In this document: positions 15,875 to 25,480 of the stretch, one piece after another
Layout of the letters: each line of letters starts with the position of its first letter
How positions within the stretch are numbered: the stretch's first letter is position 1
Translations under genes and position numbers: made by a program
Notes under the pieces: model-generated
The model's input: the letters and a program-made list of their open reading frames with translations, nothing else
Databases searched by the model: none
Told to the model about the DNA's origin: nothing
Assembly: GCF_017874715.1 (NCBI RefSeq)
Contig: NZ_JAGGLR010000050.1
Location: 1-34,280 of the forward strand
Reading direction: 5' to 3'
DNA: 34,280 nucleotides
Source: Streptomyces iranensis
GTDB lineage: Bacteria > Actinomycetota > Actinomycetes > Streptomycetales > Streptomycetaceae

Positions 15875-17738
15875 GCTGTTCGAAGACGGTTCGCAGCTGC
15901 TCGGGCACATCATTGGGGTCCTCGAGTGCCATGGCGAGCTCATACATCATCTCCGGCTTGCCGCCCGGACCTTCAGGACTCTGCTGCTGCAGGAGTTCCT
16001 GAACGCGTGCGCTGAACTTGCCCGTTCCGCGCTGTGCAGCGAAGTCAGCGGCCGTCCAGTCAGCGTCGGTGCGCCTCCAGATTTTGTTGGCCACTTTGGC
16101 CCAGAGCGTGTCGGGGAAGATCTCCTCCAGCTCGTTGAACTGCTCGGTGCCTGCCTGACCCGGCTCGGGTTCGCCGATGAACTTCACGAAGTCGGGTGCC
16201 GCGTGGCCGAAGAACTCGGTCAGTTTGGCGGGCTTGAAGATGCTCTTACGGACGTTGCGGCTGTCGGCGTCGACGACCAGCATCATCGTCCGGCCGTGCT
16301 GGGCGAGGTAGCGGGCCAAGTGGAGGGCGCCCTCGTTGTTGAAGCACGCCCACAGCGCGATGCCGGCTGCTTGAAGGGAGATCCCCTCGCACAGGCGGAA
16401 CAGCAGAGGGAAGGCGCGCTGCTCGGTTTCCCCCTCCACGGCCAGGAAACAGCGTTCGTGCAGCAGAACGGAGTTGCGCAGACCAACCGCTGCGGCGATC
16501 CGGCTCAAGTGCAGGTCGATGTCTACTCCGACCACCCCGGCGCCCAGACGTTCGACGGTGGTGCGGTGATCGTGCAGCTTGAGGTGGACCACGTCGGAGA
16601 TGTCGACGCCGTCGATGAGGTTCATCGAGTGGGTGGCGACTATGACGTTCACATGCGGCAACGCGCTCTGCTCCCGGATGAGCTGCATGATCTTGCGCTG
16701 GTGGTGATAGTCGAGGTGAGTATCGGGCTCGTCGTAGACGACGATGTTCTGCACCGGGGGCGGTTCAACGTCGGCGTCGCCGGTGGCGCCAGAAGAGGGG
16801 TCGCTGCTCTCCTCGTCGGCCAGCAGTTCGCTGGTCCACTCCCAGACAGCCAGCGAGACCCGGCGGTTACGGCCCAGGCCGGAGCGCTCCAGCCCCATGA
16901 CTTCCCCGGCAGTGCGGGACATACGCAGCGGTGCCGAGCGGAAACCTTGCCCGAAGGAGATCTCCGGCTCTACGAACACCTCTTCCAGGTCCGGGCAGCG
17001 GGTGCCGATGTGGTCGCACAGTGACTTGGCATCGATACGCAGCCGCTCCTTGACGTCGTCCTCCAGATCATGCAGACGCCCGCTGAGTTCAGGATCGGTC
17101 ATATGGGCCTGGAAGCGGCTGGTGAGCGCCGTCTTCACGGCAGCGTCGGGGTGCGCGGTCTTCCCATCGAAGGCCAGTAGACGTGGCATGCGCTTCTCCA
17201 GCCCCGTGGGCGCCGACTGCCACCCCTCGGTGCTGGAGTGCTCTGCGATATGGGTACGCAAAGCGGCTTCCAGGTCCGCCCGCCGCTGGCTGGCGGGCTT
17301 CAGGCCAAGCTCGGCCACGAGCTCCTTGAGGGCGGGAACCAGGTGGGAGGAAAGATCTCGTAACCGCTCGTCATCGGCCAGCGGCCCGAACAGCTCCAGA
17401 TGCGGAACGAGATCCTCTCCCGACCGCCGCCGCACCCGCACCTGGGCAGGCAGGTCGAAGACGGACTGCTCCCAGGTATGGAGCGTGAACGTTCCGGTGA
17501 CCGTCGTCGTTGCGCAACGCCCGCTGATGGGCGGCGTATCGCCGTGACCGGGCTGCTGCACGTAGGTACGGTCGTCCTGCTCCAACTTGCGCGCACCGAC
17601 CAGGAAAGCGAGTGCGTCCAGTACCGCGCTCTTTCCGCCATCGTTGTGGCCGGCCAGGATGGTCGGCCTGCTCACCGGTATGTCATCGATATCCCTCAGG
17701 GAACGGAACCCGCTCACCGCGAAGCTGATCAGATGCAC
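15855..17738 (-). CDS. OLD-family ATP-dependent nuclease (ABC ATPase plus Toprim)
   Basis: A 627-residue protein from GTG 17738. The ATPase half has Walker A GHNDGGKS (30-37), Walker B IVVYDEPDTHLD (332-343) and the H-loop VATHSMNLID (H370). The C-terminal Toprim nuclease half has FLAVEGETEQ (catalytic Glu 435) and LVVDADSR (D490, D492). This order defines OLD (overcoming lysogenization defect) nucleases, which nick or degrade DNA and often defend against phages. It is not followed by a UvrD-like gajB, so it is not a Gabija pair; a stand-alone class 1 OLD is the best call. It lies back to back with sbcDC across a 320-bp region, which may mean shared control. The overlap with the small gene at its 3' end is convergent. 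Confidence 0.88.
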   Translation of the reverse strand: MHLISFAVSGFRSLRDIDDIPVSRPTILAGHNDGGKSAVLDALAFLVGARKLEQDDRTYVQQPGHGDTPPISGRCATTTVTGTFTLHTWEQSVFDLPAQVRVRRRSGEDLVPHLELFGPLADDERLRDLSSHLVPALKELVAELGLKPASQRRADLEAALRTHIAEHSSTEGWQSAPTGLEKRMPRLLAFDGKTAHPDAAVKTALTSRFQAHMTDPELSGRLHDLEDDVKERLRIDAKSLCDHIGTRCPDLEEVFVEPEISFGQGFRSAPLRMSRTAGEVMGLERSGLGRNRRVSLAVWEWTSELLADEESSDPSSGATGDADVEPPPVQNIVVYDEPDTHLDYHHQRKIMQLIREQSALPHVNVIVATHSMNLIDGVDISDVVHLKLHDHRTTVERLGAGVVGVDIDLHLSRIAAAVGLRNSVLLHERCFLAVEGETEQRAFPLLFRLCEGISLQAAGIALWACFNNEGALHLARYLAQHGRTMMLVVDADSRNVRKSIFKPAKLTEFFGHAAPDFVKFIGEPEPGQAGTEQFNELEEIFPDTLWAKVANKIWRRTDADWTAADFAAQRGTGKFSARVQELLQQQSPEGPGGKPEMMYELAMALEDPNDVPEQLRTVFEQLRMLAA

Positions 17739-18058
17739 TGCCTACCCGCTCCGTACCCTCGTCCGCCCTCACTGGACTGGCGCGTATCGTCAGCAAGCCT
17801 GCGTGGGGCGTCACTTCCGTCTCGAACGCACCATCCTAGGACCTGCCGAACCCGGCTGCACCGCCAGTCACCACGATTGATCAAGCCGAATCGATCCGCC
17901 GCTCCCTTCATCACGCGGTCCGCGGGCGGCCCCTCTTCATGACAAACCGCCCCGGACGTCTGCACCAAGACCGTCATATACCCCAAAGTTCTCTCAAGGG
18001 AGACTGTTTATCGGGAAAGCATCACGCCCCAGCCGCCTCATAGCTACGGTCAGTGTTC
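17739..18058. other. Divergent regulatory region between the OLD gene and sbcD
   Basis: About 320 bp that must hold promoters for both divergent genes. An AT-rich patch near 17975-18015 (CATATACC, TGTTTATC) is a candidate promoter area, but no convincing -35/-10 pair was found. Confidence 0.4.
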
Positions 18059-19213
18059 ATGCGGATCCTGCACACCTCGGACTGGCATTTGGGCCGTCAA
18101 CTCCATCGCACGCCGCTCCTCAAGGAGCAGCACGCCTTCCTGGAGCATCTGCTGGAGACGGTGCGGCGAGAAAGCGTTGAGGCTGTGGCCGTCGCGGGCG
18201 ACGTGTTCGACCGCGCCATCCCGCCGCTGGACGCAATTGACCTGTTCAACTGGGTCCTTGGAGAACTCGCCGATCTCCAGGTGCCACTCGTCATGATCAG
18301 CGGCAACCATGACTCGCCACGCCGGCTGGGAGTCAACGCCCGGCTCATCGAGCGCGCCGGGATCCACCTGCGGACCGGCGTGGAGGACTGCGCCCGCCCC
18401 GCCGTCTTGAACGACGAGCACGGACCGGTGGCCTTCTACGGCCTGCCCTACCTCGAGCCGGGCCTGGTCCAGGCACACTTCAGAGCGGAAAAGCCCAGTC
18501 ATCACGCCGTGCTCAGTGCGGCCATGGACCAGGTCCGCGCCGACCTGGCAGCGCGTCCCGGCGGCACCCGGTCGGTCGTCCTCGCCCACGCCTTCGTCAC
18601 CGGAGCGGACACCAGCGAGAGCGAGCGCGACATCACCGCCGGCGGCGTTCCCTCCGTCGCTGCCTCCGTATTCGCCGGGGCCGACTATGTAGCGCTGGGG
18701 CACTTGCACCGCTGCCAGCAAGTCAGCGAGCGCATTCGATACAGCGGATCTCCACTGGCCTACTCCTTCTCCGAAGCAGATCACCCCAAGGCCATGTGGC
18801 TGATTGACCTGGACGCCCACTCCCGCCTCACGGCACGCAAGCTCCTATGCCCGGTACCCCGCCACATGCGCCAACTGACCGGCGCTCTGAACGACCTGCT
18901 GATCCGCCCCGAGTACCTCGAGTACGAAGAGTGCTGGCTGCACATTACGCTCACCGACCATGACCGGCCGCACATGGCCATGGAACGCCTGCGGCAACGC
19001 TTTCCCCACGCCTTGAAACTGAGCTTCTCCCAGGAGCAGCACACCAACGACGAGTCCTACCGGACACGCATCAACGGCCGCACCGACCACGACATCACGC
19101 TGGGCTTCCTTCACCACGTCACCGGCGCTCCGGCCACCGGCCCGGAGCAGGACCTGCTGCAAGAAGGACTGGAAAGCGTCCGTACCGAAGCCGCCGCGCG
19201 AGAGGCCAGCTGA
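18059..19213 (+). CDS. sbcD: Exonuclease SbcD (Mre11-like subunit)
   Basis: A 384-residue calcineurin-like phosphoesterase. The start at ATG 18059 gives the family N-terminus MRILHTSDWHLG; a GTG two codons earlier is the alternative. Metal-binding motifs are all present: D8/H10, GDVFDR (D48), SGNHDSP (N83, H84, D85), LAHAF and ALGHLHR. SbcD is the Mn-dependent nuclease subunit of SbcCD, the bacterial Mre11-Rad50 complex. It degrades double-strand ends and cleaves DNA hairpins and protein-blocked ends. The stop overlaps the sbcC start (TGATG). A copy on an accessory replicon is likely to be additional to a chromosomal one, though that is not visible here. Confidence 0.95.
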   Translation: MRILHTSDWHLGRQLHRTPLLKEQHAFLEHLLETVRRESVEAVAVAGDVFDRAIPPLDAIDLFNWVLGELADLQVPLVMISGNHDSPRRLGVNARLIERAGIHLRTGVEDCARPAVLNDEHGPVAFYGLPYLEPGLVQAHFRAEKPSHHAVLSAAMDQVRADLAARPGGTRSVVLAHAFVTGADTSESERDITAGGVPSVAASVFAGADYVALGHLHRCQQVSERIRYSGSPLAYSFSEADHPKAMWLIDLDAHSRLTARKLLCPVPRHMRQLTGALNDLLIRPEYLEYEECWLHITLTDHDRPHMAMERLRQRFPHALKLSFSQEQHTNDESYRTRINGRTDHDITLGFLHHVTGAPATGPEQDLLQEGLESVRTEAAAREAS

Positions 19214-22200
19214 TGTATCTCCACCACCTGACCGTCCAGGCATTCGGCCCGTTCGCGCGCACGGAAGACGTCGACTTCGACGCCCTGACCAGCAGCGGCC
19301 TGTTTCTGCTGCGCGGCGACACCGGAGCGGGGAAGACCAGCATCCTGGACGCGGTCTGCTTCGCCCTCTACGGCACCGTGCCCGGCATCCGCCCCACCCA
19401 CCGCCTGCGCAGCGACCACGCCCCCACCGATACACGCACTCGGGTCGTCCTCGAATTCAGCGCAGCCGGCCGCCGCTTGAAAATCACGCGAACGCCCAGG
19501 CAGACCTACCCCAGCTCGCGCGCCAAAAGCGGCGTTGCCACCGCCGAAGCCACCGTGCAGCTTCACCAGCGGACCGGCACTGCGGACAGCCCCGCAACGT
19601 GGGATCCGGTCTGTGCCAACCACCAGGACACCGTCAAGGAGATCGAGGCGGCCCTGGGACTGTCCAAGGAGCAGTTCTGCCAGGTCGTCCTCCTACCCCA
19701 GGGAGACTTCGCGAAATTCCTGCGAGCCGATGCCAAAGACCGCGCCGTACTGCTCCGCCGGCTCTTCGACACCGGACGCTTCCAGGAACTGCAGGCATGG
19801 CTCACCGACCGCAGCAAGACCACGAAAAAGGATCTCGACCAGGTCGCCACCGCCGTACAGCAGCTCAGCGAACGCATCGACCAGGAGGCAGCCCCCTTCC
19901 TCCAGCAAAGCGACACCGACACCGACGCGGACCAGCCTGCCCGGCCCGACGCCCAGCACCCCGCCGACACCCTCTCCTGGGCCCAACGCCTGCTCACCCT
20001 CGCCCAAAGAGCCCACCTCACCGCCCTGGCCGACGAAGAACACAGCGACCAGGCCCACCAGCAGGCCAAAGACCAACACCAGCGTGCCACCGAACTCGAC
20101 AACCACCAACGCCAGCACAACCACGCCCTCGCCCGACGCGCCGCCCTGGATGACAAAGCCGCCGACCACCCACGCCTACGTGAAGACCTTGACAAGGGCC
20201 GCCGCGCCGAACACCTGCGTCCCCTACTCGACGGCCTTGAGCGCACCACCCTCGCCCTCCAGAAAGCCAGGACCGCCGAAGGCGAAGCCCGCACGCTACT
20301 GCCTGCCGCCCACCTCCATGACGAGGTTGCCCAGCTGAGAGCAACCCTCGAACAGCACCACGCCGAGCGAGGCCGCGTCGAAGGACTGCTGCCGGACGAG
20401 CAGCGCCACGCACAGCTCGGCGCACAGATCGCAGAACTCGACATCAAGGAACAGCAGGCACAAGCCGACCTGGACGAGGCCGCACATTGGCTCACAGCAT
20501 GGCCCGCCTTGGAAGCCGAGCACACTGGCCTCCTGGAAGGCATGGTCAAGGCCGCGGATCAAGTACCGCAACGGGAGAAGACCGTCCAGGCGCTGGATAC
20601 ACAGATCGAAGCGGCTCGCCACCGCGACACTCTCGCGACCCGGCTCGCCTCAGCCGCAGAAACCGAGACCCAACGCGAAGCTGAAGCACTCCAGGCCAAG
20701 AAAGACTGGCTCGACCTGCGCGAACGCCGTCTGGACGGTATGGCCGGAGAACTGGCCACCCAACTCACCGAGGGAACCCCATGCTCGGTGTGCGGCTCGA
20801 CCATCCACCCAGCTCCGGCACAGCCACGAGCCGACCAGCCCAGACGCGAGGACGAGGACAAGGCCCGCACCGCCCATGAACAGGCCGAGGCCGCGCACAC
20901 CCAGGCCAGCCGTGCCCGCAGCGAACTCGCCACCCAGCATGCACAGGCGCTTGGAGCAGCAGGGCCCACCCCTCCTGACGAGCTCGAGTCACAGCTTCAG
21001 GAAGCCCGGAAAGCCCACCAAGCCGCATGCGACGAAGCCGCCAAGCTGCCCTCTGCCCAGGAGGAGCTGGCCCGGCTCCAGAGTGAGTGCGACACCCGCA
21101 CCCAGCAACGCCAGGAAGCCAAGGACCGGCTGACCGAATGCCAGCTGCGCAGCAAGGCCCTGGCCCAGCAGCAGATCACCATCGCCAGCGCCCTGGACAC
21201 CGCACGCGGCACCGCCGCGACCCTCGGCGATCGCATGACCGAGCTCACCCGCGCCGCGGAGCGCTTGACAAGCGCCATCGACGCCGCCCAGACGACAGCC
21301 GACGCGGCCGACCGCCACCGTGACGCGACTGCCGCCGCCGACCAAGCAGCCCAGGACGCCGGCTTCCCCACCCGTGAGGAGGCCGCTGCCGCACTGCAAT
21401 CCCCAGCCCTCCTGCAGCAGTGGAGCAAGGAACTCGAGCAGTGGGACAAGGACGACGCCGTCGTCACCGACACCCTGAAAACCCCGGACCTGCTCGAGGC
21501 CAGCATCCAACCTCCCGCTGACCCGCAAGCCGCGGCCGATGCTCTCCTGCGTGCCGAAGACCGCATGAAAACCACCGCCGGCGCGTCCCAGCAGGCCCGT
21601 GACCGTGTCACCGCGCTGACCGGACTGATCGCCGACCTCGAAGCCCGCCTAAGCGACATCGAACCCCTTCAGGCGCGCCACACCCTGGCCGACCGCCTCG
21701 CTGGCGTCATGTCAGCCACTACCACCGCCAACACGCGCAGCATGGAACTGGAGGCCTACGTCCTGGCCGCACGACTCGAAGAGATCGCCGACGCGGCCAA
21801 CATCCGACTGCAGGCCATGACCTCAGAGCGCTACCTCCTCCTACACAGCGACGAGAAGGACGTCGGCCGACGCGGACGTCTCAAGGCAGGACTGGGACTG
21901 AGAATCCTCGACACCTGGACCGGCACCGAACGCGAAACCTCCACCCTGTCCGGCGGCGAGACCTTCACCGCCTCCCTCGCTTTGGCCCTCGGCTTGGCCG
22001 ACGTCGTCACCCAGGAAGCCAGCGGCCGCCCCTTGGGAACCCTGTTCATCGACGAGGGCTTCGGCACCCTAGACGACCAGAACCTGCAAGACGTGATGGA
22101 CGTCCTCGACCAGCTGCGCGCCGGCAACCGAGCAGTCGGCATCGTCAGCCATGTCGCCGAACTCGGCCGTCGCATCCCCAGCCAGCTGAACGTGATGAAA

Positions 22201-22248
22201 CACCGCAACGGCTCCACACTGCGCCCCTTGATCAGCGCCGATCTGTAA
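19213..22248 (+). CDS. sbcC: Exonuclease SbcC (Rad50-like ATPase subunit)
   Basis: A 1011-residue SMC-type ATPase beginning MYLHHLTVQAFGPF. Walker A is GDTGAGKT (35-42). Long coiled coils flank a zinc hook, CSVC (C524, C527), in TPCSVCGSTIHP. The C-terminal lobe has the ABC signature TLSGGET (near 912) and Walker B LFIDEGFGTLD (near 945). All functional elements are intact. It partners SbcD, bridging DNA and driving cleavage of hairpins and blocked ends by ATP binding. Gene order and overlap are standard for sbcDC operons. The unusual point is location, on a replicon arm whose end carries many hairpin-forming palindromes, a potential SbcCD substrate. Confidence 0.95.
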   Translation: MYLHHLTVQAFGPFARTEDVDFDALTSSGLFLLRGDTGAGKTSILDAVCFALYGTVPGIRPTHRLRSDHAPTDTRTRVVLEFSAAGRRLKITRTPRQTYPSSRAKSGVATAEATVQLHQRTGTADSPATWDPVCANHQDTVKEIEAALGLSKEQFCQVVLLPQGDFAKFLRADAKDRAVLLRRLFDTGRFQELQAWLTDRSKTTKKDLDQVATAVQQLSERIDQEAAPFLQQSDTDTDADQPARPDAQHPADTLSWAQRLLTLAQRAHLTALADEEHSDQAHQQAKDQHQRATELDNHQRQHNHALARRAALDDKAADHPRLREDLDKGRRAEHLRPLLDGLERTTLALQKARTAEGEARTLLPAAHLHDEVAQLRATLEQHHAERGRVEGLLPDEQRHAQLGAQIAELDIKEQQAQADLDEAAHWLTAWPALEAEHTGLLEGMVKAADQVPQREKTVQALDTQIEAARHRDTLATRLASAAETETQREAEALQAKKDWLDLRERRLDGMAGELATQLTEGTPCSVCGSTIHPAPAQPRADQPRREDEDKARTAHEQAEAAHTQASRARSELATQHAQALGAAGPTPPDELESQLQEARKAHQAACDEAAKLPSAQEELARLQSECDTRTQQRQEAKDRLTECQLRSKALAQQQITIASALDTARGTAATLGDRMTELTRAAERLTSAIDAAQTTADAADRHRDATAAADQAAQDAGFPTREEAAAALQSPALLQQWSKELEQWDKDDAVVTDTLKTPDLLEASIQPPADPQAAADALLRAEDRMKTTAGASQQARDRVTALTGLIADLEARLSDIEPLQARHTLADRLAGVMSATTTANTRSMELEAYVLAARLEEIADAANIRLQAMTSERYLLLHSDEKDVGRRGRLKAGLGLRILDTWTGTERETSTLSGGETFTASLALALGLADVVTQEASGRPLGTLFIDEGFGTLDDQNLQDVMDVLDQLRAGNRAVGIVSHVAELGRRIPSQLNVMKHRNGSTLRPLISADL

Positions 22249-22387
22249 CTCCAAAATCACCGCCCGAGGTTCACCACCGCCTGCATGCTCTCCAGCCCCA
22301 TAACCTGCACCCAGAGGGCGGGACACCCCCTGCCTCGCCCTCCCGCCCAGCCCATCCGCCGAACCAGCACCGGAGCGGTACACCCCC

Positions 22388-24664
22388 ATGCCCCCTTCCG
22401 ACATCACACTGCGACCGCACCAGAAGGAAGCCGTTGCAGCCGTCGCCCAGACCCTGCGGGACAACGCGCGGGCGAGTGTGATCGCGGCGTGCGGGACCGG
22501 AAAGACTCTGATCGCTGCCCGCACCACCGCCCGCATCACCCCTCGCGGGAGAGTGCTGGTGCTGCTGCCGACACTGGACTTGCTGTCCCAGACAATCCGT
22601 TCCTGGCGGGCCGCGGGTCGTAAGGGCACCGCGGTCGCCGCGTGCTCGGCCCGCCAGGCCCTCGACCACGAGCCGCTCAGCTCCAGCGTTCCCATGACCA
22701 CCGACCCTGGCGAACTCACCACTCTCACCACACCCCAGCAAGGCCCGGTCACCGTCTACGCCACCTACGCCTCCCTGCCCGCCGTCGTCATCGCCCACCG
22801 CGACCACCACCTGCCACCTTGGGACCTGACAGTCATCGACGAGGCCCACCGCACCGCCGGACGCCTCGGCAAGGCATGGGCCGCGATCCACCACGACGAC
22901 CAGGTCCCCGCGGCCCGCCGCCTCTACCTGACCGCCACCCCCCGCATCTGGGACCCCGACGACGCCCAGGACGCCGACGGTGCTGAGATGGTGGCCTCGA
23001 TGGACGACGAAAGCCTGTTCGGCCCCGTCGCCTACCACCTCAACCTCTCCGACGCCATCGACCTCGGCCTGCTCGCCGACTACCAGATCCTCGTCCCCGT
23101 CGTTACCGACCAAGACCTGCGCGACTGGCTCGCCACCGGCCCCGGCGCCGGCGTCGACGCACTGCGCCTGGCCGGCCGCCAAGTCGCCGCACTGCGAGCC
23201 ATCCAGGACCACCGGCTGCGCCGCATCCTCACCTTTCACCACCGCGTTGCCGACGCCCGCGCCTTCGCCACCACCCTGACCGACACCGCCGCCACGCTTC
23301 CCGCCGAGCTGCGGCCCGAGGGGCTGTGGGCGGACTGGATCAGCGGTAGCCACGCCCCCCAGGTCCGCCGCCGCCTCCTGCTCGAGTTCACCTCTCACAC
23401 CACCCTCGACGCCCCGGCCGTCCTGTCGAACGCCCGCGTCCTGGGGGAGGGCATCGACGTGCCCGCCATCGACGCCGTCGTCTTCGCCGACCCCAAGAAC
23501 AGCCCCGTCGACACCGTCCAGGCCGTCGGCCGCGCCCTGCGCCAAGAGCCCGGCACCGGCAAGAAGGCCACCCTTGTCGTCCCCGTCTACCTCACTCCCG
23601 ACGAAGACCCCGAAGACCTGCTCGGCGCCGACGCCTACACCCCGCTGTGGCGCACCATCCAGGCCCTGCGCGCCCACGACGACCGCCTCGAGGCTCGGCT
23701 GTCAGACCCCCGCACCCACCGCCTCACCACAGCTCCCGAAGACCCCGACGCCTGGCTCCGCTTCGACCGCCCCACCCAGGCCGACGAAGTCGCCCTCGCC
23801 CTCTCCCTGCGCGTGCTGGCCCCCAAGAGCGCCGAATGGCGCCGCGGCCTCGCCGCAGCCCGCCGTTACCGAAACACCCACCACCACCTCGACGTCCCCC
23901 AAGCCTACGAGGACCTCGTCGGCTACCCCCTGGGCCGCTGGCTCACCTGGCAACGCCACCTGCACACCAAAGGCACCCTGGACGCCGTACGCGTCCACGC
24001 CCTTGAGCGCCTCGGCATCATCTGGGACCCCCGCCAGCAGGCCTTCGACCGGGCCCTGGCCCACGCCGCTGCCTATGCCGCCCGCCACGGCCACCTCGCC
24101 GCCCCCGTCGAGGAAGTCCATGACGGCTTTCCTCTCGGCCGCTGGCTGGCCACCCAACGCACCCGTGCCGGAACCCTCACCGAGCAGCGCGCCGCTGCCC
24201 TCACTGCCCTGGACCGGTGGTGGAACCCGCCCTGGCCAATCACATGGCAACGGGCCTACCACGCCGCCCGTCAGAGCCTGGCAGACAACGACACGGCCTC
24301 CCAGACGCAGACATGGCTTGAAGCCCAGCGCGCACGTTTTGACCACCTGCACCCCGAACAGAGAGGTCTGCTCGCGCAGTTGGGGCTTCATGGAATGTCC
24401 GATGAGCCCGCCGTCGCAGCGCCGGAGAGCCTCCTGCCCGCGCGCGAGCGTGCCTTCCAGCGTGGGCTGGCCGCCGCCCGGATGTTCCGCGAGCGCGAGG
24501 GCCACCTCGACGTCCCCCAGCGGCACGTCGAGGAGATCGAAGGCGAGGAGGTGCGGTTGGGACAATGGATGAGCAACCTTCGCCGCCGCCGCTCCCGACT
24601 CAGCCCACAGCGGCAGGCTGCCTTGGCCGAGCTCGGCCTACAGATCCAGGATGCGCCGTCCTGA
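22388..24664 (+). CDS. SF2 DEAH-box helicase with C-terminal helicase-associated repeats
   Basis: A 758-residue protein. Helicase motifs: ACGTGKT (Walker A, near 33), PTLDLL, DEAH (151-154), TATPR (near 180), then in lobe two LGEGIDVPAIDAVVF and QAVGRALRQ (motif VI, near 378). After about 480 come helicase-associated (HA) repeats: a clear one (WRRGLAAARRYRNTHHHLDVP ... PLGRWLTWQR), a second (HGHLAAPVEE ... PLGRWLATQR), a weaker third, and a fourth (GLAAARMFREREGHLDVP ... LGQWMSNLRRRR). HA repeats bind DNA. Helicases of this kind are common on Streptomyces plasmids and near chromosome ends. It sits 140 bp after sbcC on the same strand and may be co-transcribed. A role in end processing, transfer or defence is open. 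Confidence 0.88.
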   Translation: MPPSDITLRPHQKEAVAAVAQTLRDNARASVIAACGTGKTLIAARTTARITPRGRVLVLLPTLDLLSQTIRSWRAAGRKGTAVAACSARQALDHEPLSSSVPMTTDPGELTTLTTPQQGPVTVYATYASLPAVVIAHRDHHLPPWDLTVIDEAHRTAGRLGKAWAAIHHDDQVPAARRLYLTATPRIWDPDDAQDADGAEMVASMDDESLFGPVAYHLNLSDAIDLGLLADYQILVPVVTDQDLRDWLATGPGAGVDALRLAGRQVAALRAIQDHRLRRILTFHHRVADARAFATTLTDTAATLPAELRPEGLWADWISGSHAPQVRRRLLLEFTSHTTLDAPAVLSNARVLGEGIDVPAIDAVVFADPKNSPVDTVQAVGRALRQEPGTGKKATLVVPVYLTPDEDPEDLLGADAYTPLWRTIQALRAHDDRLEARLSDPRTHRLTTAPEDPDAWLRFDRPTQADEVALALSLRVLAPKSAEWRRGLAAARRYRNTHHHLDVPQAYEDLVGYPLGRWLTWQRHLHTKGTLDAVRVHALERLGIIWDPRQQAFDRALAHAAAYAARHGHLAAPVEEVHDGFPLGRWLATQRTRAGTLTEQRAAALTALDRWWNPPWPITWQRAYHAARQSLADNDTASQTQTWLEAQRARFDHLHPEQRGLLAQLGLHGMSDEPAVAAPESLLPARERAFQRGLAAARMFREREGHLDVPQRHVEEIEGEEVRLGQWMSNLRRRRSRLSPQRQAALAELGLQIQDAPS

Positions 24665-24743
24665 TTACTGCACTTCGCATTGCGACGTCCGCTGAACGTC
24701 CCGTCGGGTTTCCTTCACACCCATGTGGTTTTGGGCGGTGAGG

Positions 24744-25163
24744 TCAGGGCTGGACAGTCCCGTGTTGCGATGCGGGAAGGGAGCTGGTCTCGGGGGTGCT
24801 CAGCGGCGCAGGCACCTCGGGCGGCAGTACGAGAGCAGGCAACATGATCTGCCCGTCGACGTAGCGGGCGGTGCGGAGGCGTCGGTACCAGGCCCGAAGC
24901 CCCGCCCGGATGAGAGTGCGTCGGGAGGCGCGGGCACGCCGGTTCCAGTCGCGGCGCTGCGCTTTCCACTGCCGGTGTTGGATGCGGTTCGCCTGCATCG
25001 TTACGGCGTCTGCGGACTCGCCGGGGTGCATGGCTTTGACCACGATGGCGATGGCGGCCGCGATCGTACGGATGAGCACGATCAGCATCGTGAAGAGCAG
25101 CAGCGGCAGTACGACCTTCATCGGCGTACCCCCGGCTACCAGGTCGGAGATCAAGCCGTTCAT
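24744..25163 (-). CDS. Small membrane protein with basic cytoplasmic tail, 139 aa
   Basis: ATG 25163 has AAGGAAG just upstream. Residues 17-43 form one hydrophobic helix (VVLPLLLFTMLIVLIRTIAA). Residues 60-95 are a strongly basic tail (RQWKAQRRDWNRRARASRR), expected to face the cytoplasm by the positive-inside rule. The Pro-rich C-terminus is probably disordered. It resembles in general design the small membrane proteins of Streptomyces plasmid transfer/spread regions, but no family is recognised and no TraB-like transfer gene is in the window. It may form a unit with the small membrane protein ending at 25283. Confidence 0.6.
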   Translation of the reverse strand: MNGLISDLVAGGTPMKVVLPLLLFTMLIVLIRTIAAAIAIVVKAMHPGESADAVTMQANRIQHRQWKAQRRDWNRRARASRRTLIRAGLRAWYRRLRTARYVDGQIMLPALVLPPEVPAPLSTPETSSLPASQHGTVQP

Positions 25164-25219
25164 GTCTTCCTTGGCGTCGGGGTCTTACACGAAGCCCAGC
25201 GGATGCTGGTCCGGTGGGG

Positions 25220-25248
25220 AAGGGCCCCCGAGCACCCCGGGGGCCCTT
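25220..25248 (-). terminator. 11-bp hairpin between two small membrane-protein genes
   Basis: AAGGGCCCCCG and CGGGGGCCCTT pair perfectly around a 7-nt loop, 35 bp after the gene ending at 25283 and 57 bp before the next start. Probably an attenuator or terminator; no T-run. Confidence 0.6.
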
Positions 25249-25282
25249 CGCTACGACTCCGTACCTGGCGCTCACGAAGTCT

Positions 25283-25480
25283 CTACAGCCGGGCGACCTG
25301 CCCAGGCAGGTCAGTACGCTCCGGCTCATCGGCGTCCGGGGCAAGGACGAGCCGAGGCAACTGGACGGCAGGGGCCGGCGTGAAGAGCCGGAGCACCCAC
25401 GGCAGAACTGTCTTCCATCCGATGGCGGTTAGCGCGATCAGCAGAACGCCGAACGCGATCGGTAGCGTGATAAGAGGCAC
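25283..25480 (-). CDS. Small membrane protein, 65 aa
   Basis: GTG 25480 is preceded by AGGAG about 7 nt away. Residues 4-30 are hydrophobic (ITLPIAFGVLLIALTAIGW, then VLPWVLRLF), one membrane helix, possibly with a second re-entrant segment. The rest is a Pro/Asp/Glu-containing tail. No family recognised. It lies directly upstream of the 139-aa membrane protein, separated by a strong hairpin, so the two may be expressed at different levels. Confidence 0.55.
   Translation of the reverse strand: MPLITLPIAFGVLLIALTAIGWKTVLPWVLRLFTPAPAVQLPRLVLAPDADEPERTDLPGQVARL

Noticed and set aside
15855..17738. Gabija system
   Set aside because: The OLD nuclease resembles GajA in architecture, but no UvrD-like GajB is adjacent.
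19213..22248. Wadjet/JetC-type SMC
   Set aside because: The zinc hook and sbcD partner identify SbcC; no jetA, jetB or jetD is present.
22271..23677. 468-aa minus-strand open frame
   Set aside because: Gly/Val-rich antisense shadow of the SF2 helicase gene.
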